This document shows, piece by piece, positions 31,028 to 44,800 of a DNA stretch of 64,000 bases (positions within the stretch are counted from its first letter, which is position 1; every line of letters begins with the position of its first letter). The stretch is from Paralichthys olivaceus. Its lineage: Eukaryota > Chordata > Actinopteri > Pleuronectiformes > Paralichthyidae. The stretch lies in NCBI RefSeq assembly GCF_024713975.1, contig NC_091097.1, positions 8,934,361 to 8,998,360 on the forward strand, written 5' to 3'. Under the pieces are notes generated by a model. That model had not been told where the DNA came from. It did no database searches and worked only from the letters and a program-made list of their open reading frames with translations. The position numbers and the translations under genes were made by a program.

Positions 31028-34000
31028 TCAATACAGCTGACCGCTGAGCTGTTGGAGCACGCCAACCACAAACTCCCTCAGTGTCTGGGAGAGAACAGAG
31101 GAGGCACAAAAGCTTTGATCATCTCAGGTGTTGTGATGTACTGGTATTGACGATAATCATGAAATTTAGATAAAATAATTGATATATTGATTTAATTATT
31201 TTTTTTTCAATTTCTTTCTGTCTTGATGCAGTAACTGTGTGTTTGTGTCGCCACTTGTTTATTATCTACGGAAGATGCAGACCTAAAACTAAAGCGGGGC
31301 AAGTGACATATAATATTTTTTATGATCAAACAATTTAATACATTCAGGAGACAATTGGGTCATCTATGATCGCATTACCTCTCTCCAATCATCTATAATA
31401 ACATCTTCAACTTGAAGTGTAATCATGATCATGCCAAAAATTGAAGAAATTGACAGATTCCTTTTCAAACTTTCTGTAGATTTTGTGCTAATATCAGTAT
31501 TGTGGATTCCTTTGGCTTTGATAATCTAAAATAATGACAGCCCTAGAAGCAATGCTTATAGTTATTCCATGTATAATAACAATCCATATGCACCTGATCT
31601 GCTGTCTGCAATATAATTACTCCTTATTCCTTACCTGTGGCTTGCAGTGCTCCTCGATCCAGCTGAAAACACAGGCGGAGAGCTCCTGGAAGCTGTTCAC
31701 TGACACAGAGTTGTTGAAAGACAGGAACAGAGAGTCCATGATGCTCTGAAAGATGTTGAACTTGACCTGGTCAGACACCTGATCTTCTCCCTGCTGTGGG
31801 TTGTTCTGGTGGGCATTCACTATGTGCTCGTAGTTCCTATTAGAGAAGACAATTACTGTTGACCTAAAGACACTTAACGTTTGAACCAAGGTTCATGTCT
31901 TTGTTGCATTGTTTACATTCGATCCAGTTAGTTTTGGTTTCACATTGTGGAGCAGATGCAACACTTTTGTACAACATGTGTACGTCCTGTCTCTATCACC
32001 TACGTGGGCTGTGTCTACCTATTCTTTTACATTGATTTGTTAGTCGACAGGTGTGTCTGACATCAGCGTATTATTGTATTTGTTAGCTTTTTTGAATAAA
32101 GTGCATAGAAAAAAATGTGTCTTTACATTGGAATGAACTGGCTGACTTTGTTAATTCCTTTACCAATGTCATAGTGTATGATATCATTACTGTCAGCATC
32201 ACCAACTTCAGCCGCAGTAGTCGAGACTAGTTTAAATGTGCCAACTGAATGTCCTCATCGTTAAAACATTATATCGTCTGAGGCGATCCTGCGAGCCGTC
32301 TATGCTTCTTTTTCTTGTTAGATGCTGTCTCAACTTCCTGCAATTGGTCTGAACTATCCAAAAAACAATTTTGACCGTGATTCGTTTGATCCACGGTCCG
32401 ATGCACCTTTCGCAACTCTTATTTTGTTTCTGAATAAAACCGGGAAGTCTGAAGGTCTGGATCAAACAAGTTCGGTGTTAAAGCGCCCTAATGGTTACAA
32501 CTGATAAAAAAAGAGGATTAACGTGATCCATTCTTTCCATACACTAGATGGAATTGTAAGCCTCTACAGCAAGTGTAACAGATAAAAAAAAGCAGCATTT
32601 ACAGGGCATTTCCTCCTATTTTTCTTAGATCTGATAGTAACTTTACTTGTGCTGTGTAAGGGCTCCTATCAAAGCATTTCTCACTCAAGAGATTTCTCTT
32701 TTTGTGCAGGCGCAGCATTTCTTTTAAAATCCATCTTTTCATCTGTCTGGATGCAGAACATTCATGACTTCGAAATTCAAATGAGGAAGATATCTTTTCA
32801 GGGTTTGCCTTCAAGTAGGGATGCATTAGTTTGCCCAAAAAAAAAAATATTGCAACTGTGGAGAAGATTATGGAAAAATAGTGTCTTTGACAGTCTGCAA
32901 GTAACTTTCTCACGTTTTCATGATCTTCAACGCCATCACTTCTTTTCTTAATACAGAAACTTCCTCCTCTTGCTTCTTCTTTTCTTTATGAAGAAAATGG
33001 ATGTAGTCAATTGCTGAGAAATAAAACACAGACATGCATCAGTCAGGGCGTCTTCATTGTACAAAACCTGAAGTACAATTTGATAAAATTTCTCTACCTA
33101 GGTCTTATCCCTCCAACAAATAACCCTGACATATATATAAATACCTTTGTGAGCCTGTAAGGCTGTATCTGTGATTATGGGCTAAAAGCAGCATGCATGC
33201 AGATTTGTGAGAATTACACTGGTAACACTGCCGGTTTTGGTGATATGCGGTTTTAAATTACGACTTGGTAATAATGCTAAGTTTGACAGAAATCTCTGAC
33301 CTGATGGAGACAGTAAACTGTTGAATGATGTATAAACTACTTTGACAAATACCCATGACTTCATCCAATAAGACAACATCACGTCTTACTTTTCTGCAGA
33401 ATGGTTGCTTTGCTAATTTTCTGTGCTCCCACTGCAATGTCAGACTGCTGCTGACAGGTTGGAACTATTCCCTGGAGGTCATCATAACCTTTCTAGAAAA
33501 GAAAAAGAAAAAAAAGAAAAGATCATTAATAACTAGTAAAAGAAAAATTTAAAATACACAACTCAAACTTTAAGTAGGTCGCAGAGACCAACTGCATCGT
33601 ATTGTAGCTTTACCTTGATAGCATCTCTACGCTTCTGCTCAGCCTGGGAGTGCGCTTGTCTCCGTCGATCTTTATATGAGTCCTTATATGACGTCTCATG
33701 TCTGTAGTCACTATCTTCGTCATCTGTTCAAAAACATATTACATCATATTAAAGTGGGAAACTTTAGGCTGGTCCTGAAAATCTTCCTCTCTGAAAACAA
33801 CTGTGCAAAGGTGGTGTTACTCTTTAAATTCATGAACCTGTGGATGGTGGGAAGTTCGACCTATATCAAGATACATGACATCGACTGTATGGACACCAAA
33901 AGATGTTCTGGGATGAGAAGTGCAGAATAATTATTTCCCAACAATAGTGAAATACCAGTGTTGTTTTCTTTACCCTAAAATGGGCCCTTTTTATTTAAAT

Positions 34001-37000
34001 ACTTTATATTTACATCAGGAGCAGGTCCTCTCTATAGAGGCCACAATGTTTTTACAGTCGTCCAAACTGAACAAACTAAAAACCTTTTGAGTTTTGAACT
34101 GAAGGCTTCCACAGGTTCTTTTTCATGTTTGGAAGGAGAGGTTGAGGTGAGGGGGTATTCGGCTGCAACATTCAACTTCACCACTAGATTTCACTAAATT
34201 CTACACAGTGAACCTTGAACCGACATGAGCAAGATTAATTTTGTTAGAGGTTATAAATGTCGGTTTCAATAAATTATCGGTTAATTGCCCAGCCCTATTT
34301 TCTACACACATTATTTTTAAACCAGAATGTCTCAATCATATCCAGTAAAGTGAAGCATAAATGTGTGTTTCAATATCTGAAAATGTTCTTATTTTGTTTT
34401 TAAATGAGATAAGCACATGGATAGCCCTGGATTCTGTGCACAGTACTGCACATACTGTGTAATAGACAATGACTCCAAATAGATTATCTCTATGGTGACA
34501 GTGGACAAACAAGAGACAATGTGGAACAGCTTCATCATGAAGAAGGAAGTGTTCATCTGGACTTTCGACACACTCCCACCAGGTTGTTATTTGTTCAGTT
34601 CTTTTTTTATTTTTTATTAATGTGTTAAGTTATGCAGAAATGCTGCAAATGTCTGTATCACATAACATTTGCCTCTATTACATGAAGCCACGTGAGTAGA
34701 TACAGTCATGGGCTGGCTTGCAGTGATGAGCGTGTATGAAGTGTGTGCCTCTGCCCTTGCTCGTCTGATGGGAGGGGCTTAGGACAGAGACACTCCATCT
34801 CAAAATGTTAGTAGTCATTGTCCTACAGAGGGGACTATACATTCAACTACTTTTCCAGTTATCCCACCTACTGCAGTTGTAAATGACCTCAGTCAGTGAC
34901 TAACTACGCCCTAATGTACTGACAAATGCTATAATATGTTTTCTTATAATCAACTTAAACTAAATTTAGATTTTTCTGACAGCAGGCTCTTTAGTTTCCC
35001 AGATGCCAGGTCAATTTAAAAATATGTTTATCTTGACAACACTTGACCAGTACGTCTCACCATGCAAGAGAAGATGGTTCAAGCTTCAATTAAGTCATAT
35101 TCATTCCTGTGATGCACTTTGAACTGGCCTGTGCAAAATATTAATCGACAGGCAGCAACTGATTTAAAACCCAAGTCAGGGACCAAATAAAAATACAGCT
35201 AATACTGATTGATATGCAAGACTAACATTATTTCATAAAATATATGAAACCAAGTTGATAGAATCTGAATAAAAGCTACAGAATAGAATTTTCAGTTCAG
35301 AATGCATTGCAGTTTGTTAAACATGAATATGCAGTGTATTCTGTTATTCTCTGTTAATATCATATATTTACACCCTATTACAGTACCTACATGTCTTCTA
35401 GTGCTCTACTGCACCTGCCCAAGTACAGTAAAACCTGTAATGAGTAGCAGAACAGGTTTTTCTTGGCAGAGGACAAAGTGAAAGAAAGCAGGCTCAGAGT
35501 CCATTTAACAATGACCTCTTACTTTAAATAAAGGATGATATTCAAATAAGTAAATTATTTTATAGAAATAATATTTTTTAGATAACACAGTACACAGATT
35601 TTAGAGAAATCATTCAGTGTGAGGTGTTGGCAAGCAAACATTTCCATCACAATCTTGAAGTTGAACAAATTCTATATTGAACCACAACGGTAAATCGCTG
35701 CTATTACAACCACAATACCTGTGTTTGGTACTGAAGAGGCACTTGTTGAGCCAATGCTATTGGCCCTGGAGACCACTGTACCCTTTCTGGCTGTTTCAGT
35801 GAAGAAACCTACAAAGCAAGACAGCAAAAAAAAAAAAAGACCAGAACAAGATTGACCAAATAATCTCAAACCAGCAGAAAATCAAGATCCCAATAACAGT
35901 TTAAATATTGAATAATATGACAAAATACAGGATATAAACAGACTGAATACTCACTATGGTCAAAGCCACTGTCGCTGAAGGCACTGTCTGTTTGCTGCGC
36001 CATCACCAGACAACAGAAGATGGAAAAAGGTGAGAATAGAGGCTGAGAGGATGGAACCACTAGAGGAAAATTGTGCTGCCCTAAATTTACTGACAATTAA
36101 CCAATTGCTAGCTGGTTCTGATAAAATTGACGGGACCCCCAACTGAGCATTGCCCTGATTTGTGCTGTTCAAGTGTGCAGCGGGTAAAGAGCTGGACCAA
36201 ATCACAACTTCAATCACAGGTGCAATGTTGGATCTAGGACATCAAAACACAATAATACTGCAATTTGTGGTTCCTAAAGTTAGGAACAGTTTCCATTAAT
36301 GCTACCAGGGGGTAAAACACAATGCCTTTTATTTCTTCCTGCTACATGTTGACAGTGTTTGACAAGGAATATTTTAGGTTTCACTCTCTCAAAATCACAC
36401 AAGAACTACAATAAAAAAAAAGGAAAAGAAATGTTACATTTGAAAATAGACTTTGTAAGATAAGATCAACAGCTTTATTAATTGTTCTACAGCTTCAGTC
36501 AATACGTGTGATAGCAAGTCACCTCCTAATTACAAATGAATAAAGCTGCATCAGTGTCTTTTAACAGCTAACGACAATACATGCTACATTAAATGCAATA
36601 AATCTTCACTTTCATACGCTTTTTAATTTTGAAAGTTATAATCAGATACCACAGAAATAATGGATATACATGATCTTGTCGAAAGCTTCAAGCAATACTT
36701 ATACAAGTAAATATATTTTTGAAGCTACATCAGTGTTGGATTTAAAATGATCACTAACTTTTAAAGGGAAAAAAACAACTCTACATGTTGCTATAGTTCT
36801 TCAATAAAGCTGCATCCCACATGAACCTTTAAAATGAGCAAACAATAAGGAAACACTGATCATCTTCTCACTTACTTCTCACTCACGAACACATAAACTG
36901 TAAATGGACAAAACGAGTTCCCCTCTCAGGGCGTTTTGTTTACTTTAACTAGCTAGCTAACCGCTAACAGCTTCACAACAAGCTAACGTTAGCCGTGGAG

Positions 37001-37177
37001 CTAACGCAGCTCTGCTCCTGAACCAAACGTCAACTTTCAGGCACACGACCCTGTGTCACTTATCGCTGTTGTCACACAACAGTCGTGCGAGTCAGGTGAA
37101 CAGAAAGATGAAGATGAACCGACGGGAAAGTTTCTTACTTTCCAGTGGTCTTCAGGAGACGCGGTCGGGTCCGTCAT
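31028..37177 (-). CDS. mlx: MLX, bHLH-zip transcription factor, complete
   Basis: Eight minus-strand exons (high to low): 37177-37139, 35994-35955, 35808-35719, 33723-33614, 33492-33390, 33013-32914, 31836-31635 and 31084-31028. They total 741 bases, 246 aa; human MLX-alpha is 244. The N-terminus MTDPTASPEDHWK matches the human start. A conserved phospho-rich block RKGTVVSRANSIGSTSASS comes before the basic region (KDRRRQAHSQAEQKRRDAIK, residues about 74-93). Helix-loop-helix and zipper follow (TIDYIHFLHKEKKKQEEE), then the C-terminal dimerisation domain with ELSACVFSWIEEHCKP, ending GVLQQLSGQLY. Family knowledge: MLX dimerises with MondoA/ChREBP (MLXIP, MLXIPL) and MXD proteins on E-box/ChoRE sites for glucose-responsive transcription. 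Exon 2 is the least certain: an in-frame ATG sits just upstream of its acceptor (36003), so an alternative start is possible. Confidence 0.96.
33959..34218 (+). mobile_element. MITE-like element, 5'-truncated copy
   Basis: This lies in the MLX intron between exons 3 and 4. It matches the 3' three-quarters of the element at 27717, sharing AAATACTTTATATTTACATC, GGTCCTCTCTATAGAGGCC and the CTAAATTCTACACAGTGAACC end. The 5' terminal repeat is missing; homology starts abruptly near 33959. Confidence 0.8.
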
Positions 37178-38763
37178 CTTTATAGTGCTACATTACCGAT
37201 AGCCCTGCTGCCTTCCAGGGCACCTCGTCAATTCCAGTTCCTTTCACTTTGGAAAATTTCAGAGGAGCGAACCCTTCTTTGTGATGAGAGAATTATTCTC
37301 ATCGTCAGTGTGTAAGATTCAGGTGAAAGGAATCTATTAGCAGCAACTGAATATAAGATAATCCTAGTGATGTTTTCACTAGTGTGTCAGCTGCAATATG
37401 GGACTTCAAATTCTACACACTGAACCTTTAAGTAAAACTACCACTTAAAACTAAAGACTAAAAACATCAATTATTTTATTTAAAGGACTGGTTAATAAAT
37501 TAAGAAAAAATAAAAATAAACATAATTTACAATATGGCAATATTTAAGATGACATAAGATGAGATGTATTATTAGGGAAGTGTATGATGACACACAGATG
37601 TATACCGTAAATGTGCATTATATATGAGATATTGAAAAAGTTATTTCACATCATTTAGTCTATGAAATAACAGGACAAAATGTCTAAACATAATGTTTGT
37701 GATGTGTCACTTAAAAGTCTAATATTTCATAAATGTCTTATATAACTATAATATCTATAAAGTTTCTATTTCTGAATGTACATCTTCCTAATTTTTCTCA
37801 CGTCATCCTTGTCCACAGGCCTGATTTAAAACACCTAGAATGTAATGTATACGAGAGGCCACAAATACAAGTGCCCTACATGCAGTACTTGTCTTACAAC
37901 ACAAAGGGGCGCTGTCAGGCAATCATCTCCACCCTGTCACTGTGTTTCTTCACCTGATCTGACTGCCACGAACATGCTGGCCTCACTTGAAGGCAAATGA
38001 CCCAAAACAAATGTGACCCCAGGTCCATGTAAGTGAATCTGTCTTCAGTGGAATGAATGGCTCCAGTGTGATGCAGGTGGACTCATGGTAAAGTGAGGGA
38101 CAGTTTCCTGTGCTTCATTTTATATCTGCATCTGCTCGATTAGCATGTCTCAAGCCTCTTTCTGCTTTGTTTCATTCTTAATTTACCTCTTATCATCATC
38201 AACATCATCACCATCATCATCCACCTAATTGTGTGCACAGCAAAAGTTACAATGTCAATCTTTCAGCCTGTCCTCCACCCCAGGTTCTGTTGCTGTCATG
38301 CACAGGAAGTTACTCTTCTGCTTTTGAGCTGCTGCGGTTTCTGTCTGTGTTACTTAGTGTGTCACAGTCCTCACTCCTTCCTCTCACACACGCAGCCCTC
38401 TCACTAGAGCAGCTCTCTGTCGAGTAGCGTAGAGAAAAAGTGAGTAGAGATATTTGTGGGTCTTTGCTTGTTACCCTCTTCTCAATAGCACACAGAGTGA
38501 CAGGTTGATGAGAGGACAAACATGAGAACGAAGCAACTTCTCTCATCTCCCACCCTGTCCTCAGGACCCTTGAGGAGGCAGTAGGCCAGCGGCTTGATGC
38601 TCTTCTCACTCAAGACCCAAAGACCTGGTTTTTTTTAGGCCTGCTTGTTCAAGTAACTTGGAGCGACCGCTTATTTTTGTCACCCTGTTGTGGAATTCAC
38701 TGATTTCTCAGGAGAAGGGGTTTGCGTAAAGCTTTCCCACTGGATTACTTGTGGAGATTAGTG
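37178..38763. promoter_or_regulatory. Divergent intergenic region MLX / FMNL1
   Basis: The MLX ATG (37177, minus) and FMNL1 ATG (38764, plus) face away from each other across 1.6 kb. MLX-side sequence is GC-richer. Palindromic GCTAACGTTAGC and several GCTAGC/GCTAAC words sit just inside MLX intron 1 (36949-37010). The region also holds a deleted MITE copy and a small CAT-rich tract (38194-38222). No TATA box could be assigned with confidence. Confidence 0.45.
37304..37430 (+). mobile_element. MITE-like element, internally deleted copy
   Basis: Only about 127 bases remain. Both ends are preserved (GTCAGTGTGTAAGATTC at the left, AAATTCTACACACTGAACC at the right) and most of the interior is gone. 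It lies about 130 bases upstream of the MLX start codon, so it is probably within or next to the MLX promoter. Confidence 0.8.
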
Positions 38764-41700
38764 ATGGGGAATGCGGCCGCCGGGGCCTTGGAGCAGGAAC
38801 ATGCTGAGGGCCGAGAGGCCAGGAACTCAGTCGGGGCAGCTTCAGGGATGAGTGACCCTGCGCCAAGTTTGCAGAGGAAGCAGCCGGCTCCCCCCAAACT
38901 GCCAATGCCGCCAGAGGAGGAGCTGGAGGAGCGCTTCAACGTGGTGCTGGTGAGTGGGGCTGCATGGGAGACAAGAGGGCACAAACACAAAGATTATGCA
39001 CTTTGTGTGTTATTAATGCTTGCTTGTTTTTGAAGTAGAGGCTGGGAGAATTAAGCGGCAGGCACAGAAATAACAAACCACATCCAATTTACTGTCTGTA
39101 ATTTAAAGTTGTTAGACGTAGCGAGAGTTCGGAGATTTACGTTCCCTGACTCATTGGTGCTGCCAAAAATTCAATTTAGTTTTAAATGAATACAGACTAA
39201 ATAAATACAGACTAAATATGACGTCTGCCTTTTCTCATGTTGTGTCAATCTTTTAAAACATCTCAATCTAGAGTGCCATTTGTCTGCTGGGTACAAGGAG
39301 ACAAACATTTAAAAAAACATTATGTTTTCAACACGGCTGTTTGTTTGATGTCAGAGCGGGAACAGGTTGATCGGTGAATGCACAGGCAGCTGGGCCTAAA
39401 GGGGAAGTTGAGCAACACATAAATATGAGTGAGACCATAAGACCGGAAAGCAACTCTTTCACCACCCTTTCACCAGTCTTACAACAAGTAGGAAAACATA
39501 AAACCTCCCAACAGAAACCATGAAGTCATAAATCATAAAGCACAAGGCAAAAAAACCGATGATCAAGTTGGAGGGAGAGTGAATTACTTAAATCTTTGGT
39601 TTGTTTAGATGCATTTGATTTATCACAGAAGAATTCCACTCAAGGTGAAGATCTGGTTTTTATGTGCTATGTTTTAAAAGTGAGATTAAGAGCAACAGGA
39701 CTATAAACTGTGAGTTCATGTTGTCCCAGTGCAGCGTGAAACATCAATACAGAGTTAGACTTAATCAGTCTTTACACTCTGCCTCAGCTCTGACTCCTCA
39801 ATGAGCTTCACTGAACATGTAGTTGCAGCATCATGGAGTATTGAAGAGTCAAAGTTGACTATGTTTTTCCAGATCAGAGCTTGAACTGTCCAGTTGTTCT
39901 GCACAAGGTTTCTTAGGTTTACTGAGAAATTTGTTTGTAATTTTTACAGGATACCAACATGGCTCTTCTATTTGTAACACATGTTTTTTTTAAAATTAGA
40001 ATTAAAAATTAATCTGTTAATGCCTTAAAAATAACCTGAAAAGACTAAAATACCAACATCCATCCAGATATCCCCATCAAATGCCCCAAGAAGTTATCAA
40101 GTAGAGAAATAATAAGTGACAAACATAAAAATGTATGTATGATTATTTCACATAAGTTGAGAAATACACAATGTGACTCAAGTAATGTGAGTAACCAGGT
40201 TTACTTGCCACGAGAATATGATGTCACTTCCTCTTTTTGGCAAAATGTCTCATTCTGTTGACTGCTGTGGCTGAGGGGTAGAGCGGTCCTCCTCCAAACC
40301 AGAAGGTTGGCAGTTCAATCCGTCTTACCACTCTGCATGCCGTAGTGTCCTTGGGCAAGATGCTGAACCCCCGAATTGCCCCTCATAGAAAAAATAGTGC
40401 TGCATATACTGTATGAGTGTGTGTGAATGGGTGAATGGCAAACTGTACTGTAAAGCGTTATATGAAGCGCTATATAAATACAAACCATTTACCATTTCTG
40501 TACTTGATTTAGAGAATGTTTTGTGGTAGAAGTCAGCAGTAAAAGTATATATTACTAACCCCACAAGAAAAAGAGAAGTAGCCGCTCCTCTTATTTTCTG
40601 CATTGTTCCTTAACTAGAACCTATGCTCATGAGCGAACTTGTGCACAGAGGGATCCTTTCTTACTTTGCTTACTAAATGTTGTACCATGAAACCCACAGT
40701 AAGACCCCTCCCCTGCCCCGCCAAGGATGACGCTCTCAGCTCCTCAGCTGCGATTTCCTTTATAACTTAAAAAAACTACAAACCGCTGCTTCTGTCTGCA
40801 CACCGGAAGATTTAAGGTCAACTCCCAGTTAAGATGAGATAATGAAGTTGGGCAGTAAATCATCACATCATGTTGTGAATCTGCAAACCTACCAGAAAAA
40901 CATCATCTTTGAGCAAATCATAAATAAAATTTAAAAAATGGAACTTCATTCAAAGTGTGACCAAGGAAACCACCTCACCTGAGGAATCTATTTCACAGTG
41001 ACTCTTAACAATTTTTTCTGTCTTTCTTTAAATCTTATTTGATCCAAATTCATTATTTACTCTGTATTTGGGTTAATTTATCCAGAGTTTCTTTTTTTTT
41101 TTTTTTTCTCAACCAAAGACCCTCTACAAGATAGAGAACATCCTGGGAACCCATGTATGTCGTCATTTGACTTTGCCATCATTTGACTCATTTTGGGTCT
41201 CTCGATGTCGTCCTCTTCAAAAATACTAAATACAGCCCAGATTTCATCCGAGGTCCATCGATAATATGCTTTTTTTGGAGACAGGTCCATGTGTGTCCAT
41301 CCAAGTGTTCGGACCAACCAGAAATGTTCAGCGCAGCAAGACCCACCCCCTGACCTACTTAAAACTATATACACTGTCTTCCTACTTTTTGGGGGTGTAA
41401 AAAGAATTACCCAGAGCTTAATTTGCACCCTGTGTCCCTGCAAAGGTTCCTATAGTGCAATGGGAAAGTTACTGCAGTCAAAACGCAGCTTTACAATAAT
41501 ATTAGACATGTATTTCCACCATGTCCACACAGAATAGCTATTTATCGGGATAAATCTAATGGCTGAATGTTTTCACAGATCCCCTGACCCCCAGGGGTCC
41601 GCAGAATCCCATCTGAGAAGCACATCAAACTATTTCTATTTCTACTAGTTCTTAAGCCATTTGAATGTGGGTAATAACCTTTTATTTCAGGAGGCCAACA

Positions 41701-41784
41701 GTTGTCTGCAGGTTGAAAGTAAGAACCCAAACTGAAACTCGAACGCCCCAACTCCTTAGATGTTGAGCTGAAAAGAGCTCTGCC

Positions 41785-41822
<38 letters not shown>

Positions 41823-44800
41823 TGGGTAATGGGTGGGGTTCTTCATCTGTGTAAAACCCTCCATACAGCTGAAAGTACTGTATGTTATAAGGTGAAGATA
41901 AAAGTTTAATCTCAAGCAACTCTATTAAGCAACTGCAATAGTCAATATTTAAACTTTGATGATATTAATAAAAGAGGAATGAAACCAATCAACAAATATA
42001 AATGGTTCTAAGTGGTGTTGCCCTTTCTTAATTTTATACACATGCTTTTTTTCAACCTTTATTAAAGGTTGTGTTTCAGGATCAAATTTGACATTTGTTC
42101 ATCACACACACAAAGGCTCTAATATTAGTTGAGTATTTCTTTGTCGTATTCTGATTTACATGGTACCCATTGACAACCCTCAATACATTCATGTAAACAC
42201 TGAGTCATCTGTGCATCCGGCTGAACGCCCTCTTGTTTCACACTGAAAGTGCAGTTGTGTGAAGTACGGCAACATTTTACTCAACAAATAAAAACACAAA
42301 AATGCAAATAAAACTTCAAGTTAGGCGTTAACTTTTCTAATTGCCTTTAAATATATTAAGTGCATTTTGTTCCCTAATGCAAAGATCTACTCCATTATTG
42401 TGGCTGAGTCTCGGCCTCTGAATCCATTTCAGCTGTTACCTTCCTGCTCTGATTCGATCAGTCATATTGATTAATTCAATTTTTGTTATAATCAATGTGA
42501 ACCTATAAAGCAAAGCTTTGTGAGGATGTTATGGGGTAGAAAGCTGATATGTTAATAAGTGTAAAAGTGAAAAGTACCCGAAAATAACTACTTAAGTAAA
42601 GCACAGACACATGAAAAATGTGCTTAAGTACCTCAGACTCCTTATAGACTGAAACAACCTTTTGTCTATCTCTCTCAGAGCTACATGAACCTGCCTCCAG
42701 ATAAACTACAGCTCCTGAGTCAATATGACAACGACAAGAAGTGGGAGTTGGTCTGTGATCAGGTAAGAATATTTTTTATGTGCTGATAAATATAATATGT
42801 TGGTTTCATGAATCCAGGATCTTTGTACTGAAACCTTCACTGTGGCAGAGTTGATACAAAGTAGATAAACAGAGTGGACATGTAATGAAGAGCAGACCAC
42901 AGTGAGAAAAGTGTGCAGTGCAGTTTTTGTGGTGGCAAGTGATCATGGTGAGGTTGGCATGGAGACAGAGACTGTTCTGTGTCTCTCGTATTTCACACCC
43001 AATAATAACACTTGCACCACAAAAAGTTTCCTGTGCTGTCATCAATCTTGAGTTGTCAGAAGTGACCTTTCGCTCAGTTCTGCGTGCATATTTCTTCCTC
43101 AGGAGCGTTTCCAGGTGAAGAGTCCCCCATCCACTTACCTGACCAAGATCAGGAGCTTCTACCAGGATCAAGGAGGGGTGTCTCGCAGGGTCAGAGTGAA
43201 GCATCATCCTCCATTTTCATTTCTGACACAGGTTTAGTTTTCTACAATGGTGTCTTTACTCTTACATGTTCTGCTTCTTTAGTCGAAGAAAAGGATCCAA
43301 GATGCTACTCAGGTTCTTAAAGATTTGGAGATATCACTCCGCACCAATCACATTGGGTGAGATTGTTGAGTTTCAATGGATTCTACTTAATGTTTATGTG
43401 AATATTTGGGTTTGACAGTGGTTTTTGTTTTACCCTGTTGCAACCTTTATAACTTGTTTAGATAACTACTATTGAAATAAAGTTTTAAATGATGATTATT
43501 CTTATCATATTTATTAATAGTATGATAATGTATTATTATTATTATTATCCAAAAATGTTATTCATCTTAGATTTTTGATCTATATATCTCCTTTTAGTTT
43601 GAATTTTTTTTCTTTTTCCATCCTGTTTTTTTACACACCTTATTACTTTGTAGTTTAGTCTTAGTTTTATTATTTTATCCAAAAAATTAACAATGGAACA
43701 TGAGCTACTTTCTTATGAATTCAGCATTTTTATTTGTGAAAGAAAGATTATCATTGTTTCATCAAACGTTACATAGTTTAAATCCAAGCTCAGTGCAGAA
43801 TCTGAGATATGTCATTCATTATCTTTCTTAATCAGCGTTTCACTCCTCAAACTTTGTTCTGCTTTGGGTCTTTTTGTAGATGGGCCCAAGAGTTTCTCAA
43901 CGAGCAGAATAATGGTCTGGGTGTCCTGGTGGAGTATCTGTCTCATGCTCAAAGTGATGTCTCGTGAGTACCAGCAGGCTCAGAAACTGATGGCGATGAA
44001 AACAAAAGATTTGTTACCATTTATTTTGTGTTTCTGTCCTTTTGAAGATTCGATGTGGAGAGCCTTGAAAATGGCGGCACCCTCTCAGACAGAGCAAAGC
44101 CGGCAGAGAGGTCCATGGAAGATTTGACCAAGAGCTCCAGTGGCTCCCATTCACATGGGATGACCAGAGCTGCCCGAGCACTAACTGTGAGGTAAGAAGA
44201 GTTTTGCACAGTTCTCAACACTCACACAATTGTAAATATAGTGCACTTCACATCATGAATTTAGTAAAGAGGAAGTCAAAGCTCATAGAGCTGTAATCCT
44301 GATTAGCCCCTGAAGTCCTGTCAATTGTCTATAAAAAAAATGATATTACAAATAACAATTTTTCAAACTATATTCATGATGCGTGGCTATACATCTAACA
44401 GTAAACAAGGACTTAAATGTGCATGTCCCTGATTTAAAAGAAAAGTCTGCCACTGAAGTGGTGTGAAGGTGACATGTTGCCGAGATGGTGACAAGATGAG
44501 CTGAACTGTGTCAAACTGCAATGTTTGTTCAACAATACAAATGCTGTCATAAAAAGTGACGGGCCCGATTGATTAAACAACTGCAGAAGAATCTTATGTC
44601 TGTAAAATATGTAAATGCAGCAGGCACATTTTGTTTTACTTAATCAATATGTCTTTATACCACTCTATACTCTATTTTATACATTTCTCTTTAAGCTGAG
44701 ACATCACAATAACCTAGATTTCTCAAGTGTCAAATCATGTGTATATTTGTTCTCCCTCCGCAGAATAAGCTCCACTCTGGTGAACAAAATACATAAAAAG

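Larger units (their letters stand above)
38950..42678. other. FMNL1 intron 1, no exon found
   Basis: This 3.7 kb intron holds a SINE (40264-40497), a poly-T run near 41092 and a (GT)n tract (41787-41819). A 121-codon minus-strand open frame (41443-41078) is described under findings but is not called as a gene. Confidence 0.7.

Noticed and set aside
38722-38763. Upstream in-frame ATG for FMNL1 (adds 14 residues)
   Set aside because: The family starts MGN with a myristoylated glycine, so the ATG at 38764 is preferred.
40264-40330. Possible tRNA gene
   Set aside because: Box A and box B resemble a tRNA, but the cloverleaf is not kept and the sequence continues into a SINE body.
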